NCBI RefSeq assembly: GCF_005080685.1
Contig: NZ_CP039371.1
Location: 1,488,001 to 1,552,000, forward strand
Source: Pseudomonas putida
GTDB lineage: Bacteria > Pseudomonadota > Gammaproteobacteria > Pseudomonadales > Pseudomonadaceae
Direction of reading: 5' to 3'
Length of the DNA stretch: 64,000 nt
A model generated the notes under the pieces. It did not search any database, had not been told where the DNA came from, and saw nothing but the letters and a program-made list of their open reading frames with translations. This document shows positions 59,469-64,000 of the stretch, one piece after another. A program made the translations under genes and the position numbers. The stretch's first letter is position 1. Each line of letters starts with the position of its first letter.

Positions 59469-61637
59469 TCAGGCAGAGGGAGATGCCCCCGATGCACCCG
59501 TTTCGCTCATCGCGCCACCACCGGCGGTCACCACCTGCACCGACAGGCGTGGGGTCGCCAGGTCCAGGCCGGCCTCGTCGAGCTGGCGCTTCAATGCCAG
59601 GTTGAACGCCCGCGACACTTCCCACTGCTTGATCGGCGCGGTCTTGAAGCGTGCCCGCAGGATCGCCGAGCCCGACTCGAAGCTTTCTACCCCCTGCAGC
59701 TCCAGCGGCGACCAAATGTTGCGGCGCATCAACGGGTCGTTGCGCAGTTTCTGGCCTACCTCGCGGATCAGGCTGATGGCCCGGTCGATGCTCATGTTGT
59801 GCGGGATGGCCACGCGGAAGATGGCGTAGCCGAATTCGCGCGAGTAGTTCTTGATGCTCTTGATCTCGCTGAACGGGATGGTGTGCACGATGCCGTCGAT
59901 GTCGCGCAGGCGCACGGTCCGGATGGTCAGGCCCTCGACCGTGCCCAGGTGGCCGCCGACATCGACGTAGTCGTCGATGGCCAGGGAGTCCTCGATGATG
60001 ATGAACAGGCCGGTGATCAGGTCGGCCACCAGCGATTGCGCGCCAAAGCCGATGGCCAGGCCGATGACACCGGCACCGGCCAGCAGCGGCGTGACGTTCA
60101 TGCCCATGTTGGCCAGCGCGACGATGACCGCGATGATGAAGATCGCCACGAACATCACGTTGCGGATCAGCGGCATCATGGTTTGCGCCCGGGCGTTGGC
60201 CAGGCCCCGGCGCGAATGCACCAGCGCGTGATGCACGGCGGTGTCGGCCAGGATCCAGATCAGCCAGGCGGCGATCAGCGTGCCGGCCAGGCCCAGCAGG
60301 CGCAGGCTGACGTCATGGCCGTCGCCTTCGGCGAAGCTGATCATCGACAGGCCCCAGACGCGCAGGCCCAGTTCGATGAACACCAGCCAGATGAATGCGT
60401 GCAGCAGGGCATAGCCGAAGTTGCGCAAGCGCTCGGTGTACACCGCCTGGCGCTTGCTGGCGCGCTTGGGGTTGGCAGCATGCCGGCGCACCAGCCCGTT
60501 GAGTACCATGCACACCACCACCAGCACCGTGCACATCAGCGACTGGCGCAGGGCGGTGCTGGTGTCGCCGGCCGAAACGAAGGTGGCGAACAGCGAGATG
60601 GCCACCAGGATCAGCGCAGGGATGAACCAGAAGCTGCCGAGGATCTCGATGGTGTCGCTCAGCGTGCGCCGGGTCAGGCGCCTGGCCAGGGGCTGGTTGC
60701 GGATCAGGTGGGCGATGGGGCGACGGAAGCGCAGGATGAACAGCCCGGTGGACAGCGCCGCGATGACGTTGGCCAGCGTCGCCAAGGCATGCGCCAGGTG
60801 GGTGCCCAGGGCGACCAGCATGCGCGGGTCGCTCATGGCCTCGCCAAAGGCGGCAAAGCTGCCGATCAGCCACAGCGGGCGGAACGCCTGGTGACGCAGG
60901 ATGTGCAAGGCACGATGGCGGTGCGGGCCGTCGAGCAGCGAGAAGGCGATGACGCAGATCGCCGAGAAGCAGGTACCGACCACCAGCGCGTAGGCCAGCA
61001 CCATCGCCAGCGACTTGCCCAGCGAAGGTGGCAGGGCGAAGCTCAGGTAGACGGTGAAGATCAGCGCCACCAGCCATGGCCCCAGCTTGCGCAGGGCGAA
61101 GCGCACCAGGTCCCAGGTGCGGGGGTGTTGCGGCAGTTCCTCGGTCAGGCCGAAGCGCACGCGCACGCGGTGGCCGATCCAGTTGAAGGCCCAGGCCAGC
61201 AGACTCCACACCGCGATCACCGCGGCAAAGCCGAACAGGATCGCCGGCCATTGGTGCACCGGCACGACCAGGTCGGACAGTTCGGCCTGGGCCTGTTCGA
61301 TTTCCTGCGACCAACGACGGAACGGGCTGGCGTCGCCGCTGAACTGTTTTTCGAAATCGTGCAGCGCGCCGCCGATGAGGCCGAGCACACCCTGCTCGAC
61401 GTCCGGTTGGGTCTGCTTGGTGGCATCGCGCAGTTTTTTCAGGTCGGCCAGCAACTTGGCGCGTTGCTCGTCGTTTTCCAGGCTCTTGATTACCTCGTCC
61501 AGCGACTTGCCCAGTGGCTCCGTGGCTTGCGGTTGGGCGGGTGCGCTCGAGCCGAGCAGGCTGGGCAGGCCCGCGGCATGGGCCGGGATGGCGAACAGGG
61601 CGAACAGCAGGATCAGGCAACGAAGAAGGGCATGCAC
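59469..61637 (-). CDS. MscS-family mechanosensitive channel (large, YbiO-like)
   Basis: 722 aa. Signal peptide (VHALLRCLILLFALFAIPAHA), a coiled periplasmic region to about residue 130, then about ten membrane helices; the MscS core is in the last third with the pore helix MGMNVTPLLAGAGVIGLAIGFGAQSLVADLITGLFI and the beta domain DYVDVGGHLGTVEGLTIRTVRLRDIDG. Length and layout match E. coli YbiO/YjeP-sized relatives. GTG 61637 follows GAGG and starts the signal peptide directly; a TTG nine codons upstream is an alternative. Confidence 0.9.
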   Translation of the reverse strand: MHALLRCLILLFALFAIPAHAAGLPSLLGSSAPAQPQATEPLGKSLDEVIKSLENDEQRAKLLADLKKLRDATKQTQPDVEQGVLGLIGGALHDFEKQFSGDASPFRRWSQEIEQAQAELSDLVVPVHQWPAILFGFAAVIAVWSLLAWAFNWIGHRVRVRFGLTEELPQHPRTWDLVRFALRKLGPWLVALIFTVYLSFALPPSLGKSLAMVLAYALVVGTCFSAICVIAFSLLDGPHRHRALHILRHQAFRPLWLIGSFAAFGEAMSDPRMLVALGTHLAHALATLANVIAALSTGLFILRFRRPIAHLIRNQPLARRLTRRTLSDTIEILGSFWFIPALILVAISLFATFVSAGDTSTALRQSLMCTVLVVVCMVLNGLVRRHAANPKRASKRQAVYTERLRNFGYALLHAFIWLVFIELGLRVWGLSMISFAEGDGHDVSLRLLGLAGTLIAAWLIWILADTAVHHALVHSRRGLANARAQTMMPLIRNVMFVAIFIIAVIVALANMGMNVTPLLAGAGVIGLAIGFGAQSLVADLITGLFIIIEDSLAIDDYVDVGGHLGTVEGLTIRTVRLRDIDGIVHTIPFSEIKSIKNYSREFGYAIFRVAIPHNMSIDRAISLIREVGQKLRNDPLMRRNIWSPLELQGVESFESGSAILRARFKTAPIKQWEVSRAFNLALKRQLDEAGLDLATPRLSVQVVTAGGGAMSETGASGASPSA

Positions 61638-61682
61638 CGGAAAATCTACCTCAGGGTCGAACAATTGACCGAGTGTAGAGGT

Positions 61683-61850
61683 TTATGTCGGCAGTTGCTC
61701 CAGGATCTTCCAGCAGGTGAGGCCGAAGATGCCAAGGGTGCCGATCCACATCATCACCACGCCGATGTTGCGCTCGCGCAGGCTGAAGCCGACGGTCAGC
61801 AGCAGCAGGAACAGGAACACCGGCACGAACAGGGAGAGGAAGGGGGACAT
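61683..61850 (-). CDS. Small two-span membrane protein, 55 aa
   Basis: MSPFLSLFVPVFLFLLLLTVG FSLRERNIGVVMMWIGTLGIFGLTCWKILEQLPT: two hydrophobic helices separated by the charged loop SLRERN. It ends 46 bp before the MscS gene start, same strand. AAAGGA site upstream. The in-frame extension to 62003 is the REP region and is discarded. No known family. Confidence 0.6.
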   Translation of the reverse strand: MSPFLSLFVPVFLFLLLLTVGFSLRERNIGVVMMWIGTLGIFGLTCWKILEQLPT

Positions 61851-61941
61851 GGTGGCAATCCTTTTGCGGTGGGGCCATGTAAACAAGCATAGCGGGTTGC
61901 TTGGGTGGGGGGATTGATCCGCAGCAGTGGTTGCAGCGAAT

Positions 61942-61993
61942 GGCCTTTTCGCAGGACAAGTCGGCGCCCCGACTTGTCCCGCGAAGAGGCCGG
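61942..61993. repeat. REP palindrome, variant
   Basis: GGCCTTTTCGCAGGACAAGT and complement at 61973-61993, joined by TCGGCGCCCCGA. The joining segment reappears at 42619-42631. Confidence 0.85.
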
Positions 61994-62010
61994 TCCTGCT
62001 CAAAGCAAAA

Positions 62011-63300
62011 TCAGGGCAGCTCGCGGCTACGATAGAACGCGCCCAGCACCTTCACCAGGTGCGCCAGGTCATGGCTGCCGCACAGCTCGCGGATCGAATG
62101 CATGGCGAAGGTCGGCAGACCGATGTCGACCGTACGCACGCCCAGGTGGCTGGCGGCGATCGGGCCGATGGTCGAGCCGCAGCCCATGTCGCTGCGCACC
62201 ACGAAGCTCTGTACCGGCACCTCTTCGGCCATGCACAGGTGGCGGAAGAAACCGGCGGTTTCGCTGTTGGTGGCGTAGCGCTGGTTGTTGTTGACCTTGA
62301 TCACCGGCCCGGCATTGAGCTTGGGCCCGTGGTTGCCGTCGTGCTTGTCGGCGTAGTTGGGATGCACGCCGTGGGCGTTGTCGGCCGAGACCATCAGCGA
62401 GCGCTGGATGGTACGCACGTACTCGTCGCCGTCCGGCAGCAGGCGCTGCAAGGTTTGCTCGAGCATCGGGCCGTCGGCGCCGCAGGCCGAGCACGAGCCG
62501 ACCTCTTCGTGGTCGTTGCAGACCAGCACGCAGGTCTCGTCGCTGTCGGCGGCCAGCAGCGCCTGCAGGCCGGCGTAGCACGACAGCAGGTTGTCCAGGC
62601 GGGCGCCGGCGATGAAGTCGCCGTTCAGGCCGATCAGCGCGGCGTCCTGGGTATCGTAGAAGCTCAGCTCGTAGTCCAGCACCACATCGGCGTTGAGATC
62701 GTGCTCGCGGGCCAACTGTTCGGTGAGCAGGGCGCGGAAGTCGATGCGCTCGTCACCGGCGATCTGGGCCAGGATCGGCGGCAGCTCGTTCTGCGGGTTG
62801 ATCTGCCAGCCTTCGTTGGCGGTACGGTTGAGGTGGATGGCCAGGTTGGGGATCACGGCGATCGGCAGCTTGAAGTCGATCAGCTGGCTCTCGACCTTGC
62901 CGTCGCGGCGGAAGGTCACCCGACCGGCCAGCGACAGGTCGCGGTCGAACCACGGCGCCAGTAGCGCGCCACCGTAGACTTCGACGCCCAATTGCAGGAA
63001 ACCCTGGCGCTGCAACTCAGGTTGCGGCTTGACCCGCAGGCACGGGCTATCGGTGTGTGCGCCGACCATGCGGATGCCGTTCAGCACGGGAGCGTGCTTG
63101 CCCAGCTTGATGGCGATGATCGAAGAGTCGTTACGGGTCACGTAATAGCGACCGCCAGGCACCGTGGCCCAGCTGTCGCGCTCGTCCAGACGCTGGAAAC
63201 CGGCAGCCTCGAGGCGCTGGGCCAGGCTCGCGGTGGCATGGAAGGGCGTCGGGGAAGCCTTGAGGAATTCGATCAGGCCGGTATTCAGTGCATCGCGCAT
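62011..63300 (-). CDS. apeB: M18-family aspartyl aminopeptidase
   Basis: 429 aa. Dinuclear zinc aminopeptidase removing N-terminal Asp/Glu. Metal ligands lie in [15 protein letters not shown] (His, Asp), [14 protein letters not shown] (Asp) and [10 protein letters not shown] (Glu pair), with a C-terminal His in [14 protein letters not shown]. The [23 protein letters not shown] start is typical. Cytosolic; no signal peptide. Confidence 0.95.
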   Translation of the reverse strand: MRDALNTGLIEFLKASPTPFHATASLAQRLEAAGFQRLDERDSWATVPGGRYYVTRNDSSIIAIKLGKHAPVLNGIRMVGAHTDSPCLRVKPQPELQRQGFLQLGVEVYGGALLAPWFDRDLSLAGRVTFRRDGKVESQLIDFKLPIAVIPNLAIHLNRTANEGWQINPQNELPPILAQIAGDERIDFRALLTEQLAREHDLNADVVLDYELSFYDTQDAALIGLNGDFIAGARLDNLLSCYAGLQALLAADSDETCVLVCNDHEEVGSCSACGADGPMLEQTLQRLLPDGDEYVRTIQRSLMVSADNAHGVHPNYADKHDGNHGPKLNAGPVIKVNNNQRYATNSETAGFFRHLCMAEEVPVQSFVVRSDMGCGSTIGPIAASHLGVRTVDIGLPTFAMHSIRELCGSHDLAHLVKVLGAFYRSRELP

Positions 63301-63357
63301 AGGTCACTCCAGACAGCAGTGGCGCGAGTTTAGCGCAGTTGCATCAGGATTTGTGTT

Positions 63358-63377
63358 GGCCTCTTCGCGGGCAAGCC
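63358..63377 (+). repeat. Single REP half-site
   Basis: GGCCTCTTCGCGGGCAAGCC with no paired arm nearby; an orphan REP between the divergent-ended apeB and rluA genes. Confidence 0.7.
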
Positions 63378-63381
63378 ACTA

Positions 63382-64000
63382 TCAGAAAGGCGCAGGGCAC
63401 TCGAATTTCAACCGCTCCCCGGACACCGGGTGGGTGAAGCTCAGCATCGAGGCATGCAGGCACAGCCGCTCGTGCGCGGCCAGCGCCTCGGGGTTGGCAT
63501 ACAGCCGGTCACCCAGCAACGGATGCCCGATCGACAGCATGTGCACGCGCAACTGGTGCGAACGCCCGGTGATCGGCGTCAGCTCGACCCGGCAGTGATC
63601 TTCGCAGCGCTCCAGCACCCGCCAGAAGGTCAGCGCATGCTTGCCCAGCTCGTGGTCAACCACATGCCGTGGCTTGGTCGGCGGGTCGTAGCGCAGGGGC
63701 AGGTCGATGCTGCCGCTGTCCAGCGCCGGTTGGCCCCAGCACAGCGCGGTGTAGGCCTTCTCAGTCTCGCGGTCGTGGAACTGGCGCGACAGCTCGCGGT
63801 GGCTGTCGGCATCGCGGGCCAGCAGGATGATCCCGGAGGTTTCCCAGTCCAGGCGGTGGACGATCAGCGCATCCGGGTAGCCGTTTTCCTGCAGGCGGGT
63901 GATCAGGCAGTCCTTGTTGTCCTCGGCACGGCCTGGCACCGACAGCAGCAGGGTCGGCTTGTTGATGACCAGGATGGCGGCGTCCTCATGGAGGATCTGC
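63382..64000 (-). CDS. rluA: RluA-family pseudouridine synthase, 5'-truncated by window edge
   Basis: Isomerises uridine to pseudouridine in rRNA (and in tRNA for RluA). The catalytic Asp lies in HRLDWETSG, followed by GIILLARDADSHRELSRQFHDRETEKAYTA and the RluA-type end TPITGRSHQLRVHMLSIGHPLLGDRLYA. The frame is open to the window edge (QILHEDAAILVINKPTLLLSV). The GTG at 63939 is internal. Perhaps 10-20 N-terminal residues lie outside. Length and the short linker fit RluA (about 215 aa), not RluC/D, which carry an S4 domain. Confidence 0.92.
   Translation of the reverse strand, partial: QILHEDAAILVINKPTLLLSVPGRAEDNKDCLITRLQENGYPDALIVHRLDWETSGIILLARDADSHRELSRQFHDRETEKAYTALCWGQPALDSGSIDLPLRYDPPTKPRHVVDHELGKHALTFWRVLERCEDHCRVELTPITGRSHQLRVHMLSIGHPLLGDRLYANPEALAAHERLCLHASMLSFTHPVSGERLKFECPAPF

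Overview
The window looks like a chromosomal segment of a Pseudomonas of the P. putida group. The coding sequence is GC-rich and codes densely on both strands. The gene families are typical of the genus (DUF3509, RdgC, an MxtR/CrbS-type sensor kinase, a nitrate reductase fused to a flavoprotein reductase). Intergenic spaces carry the paired REP palindromes (CTTCGCGGG...CCCGCTCC) familiar from P. putida. The order cobalamin genes, fadL, rmuC/kinase, sugE, nitrate/nitrite reductases, prc, ABC transporter resembles what I remember of P. putida genomes; I could not compare it here.

Layout. 1-4127: end of the cobalamin late-assembly operon (cobQ partial, cobU, cobT, cobC with an apparent frameshift, cobS). 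4234-8649: secreted GH5-like hydrolase, a MarR/MFS pair sharing an operator palindrome, a 40-aa membrane peptide, periplasmic glutathione peroxidase, SDR. 8712-13811: DUF2798 and LysR divergent pair, FadL porin, an unknown protein, DUF3509, about 960 bp without a convincing gene, Sel1-like protein. 13956-22115: rmuC, a transporter-fused hybrid kinase overlapping it tail to tail, and a GntR / SHS transporter / amidohydrolase cluster. 22181-29231: chemoreceptor, MFS-acyltransferase fusion, repeat copy A, sugE behind a guanidine-II riboswitch, BASS transporter, rdgC. 29399-30532: tRNA-Val and tRNA-Asp with promoter and terminator, then map. 30724-38107: assimilatory nitrate reductase and nirBD, each behind a sigma-54-like promoter and a NasT/ANTAR-type antitermination leader. 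38208-44561: a catabolic cluster (2-hydroxyacid dehydrogenase, SDR, frameshifted FAH-family gene, ACS transporter) with AraC and LysR regulators. 44799-49309: FKBP lipoprotein, frameshifted DUF1232 gene behind a DnaA-box palindrome, repeat copies B and C with an IS4-family element inside C, and an XRE-regulator/partner pair. 49272-63300: EAL protein, prc, quinone oxidoreductase, a six-gene ABC-transporter/phosphodiesterase/HAD locus, MscS-family channel, small membrane protein, apeB. 63382-64000: partial RluA-type pseudouridine synthase.

Most novel element: a ~250-bp repeat present three times (26341-26593, 46337-46589, and inverted at 46741-48415). It is a chain of hairpins. The stem of the main one differs in sequence between copies but stays perfectly paired, so the structure is conserved rather than the primary sequence. 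Each copy is flanked by short tandem repeats, and one copy is split by an insertion sequence with an 11-bp target duplication. Three genes (cobC, the FAH-family gene, the DUF1232 gene) carry apparent single frameshifts, so base-level assembly errors should be considered.
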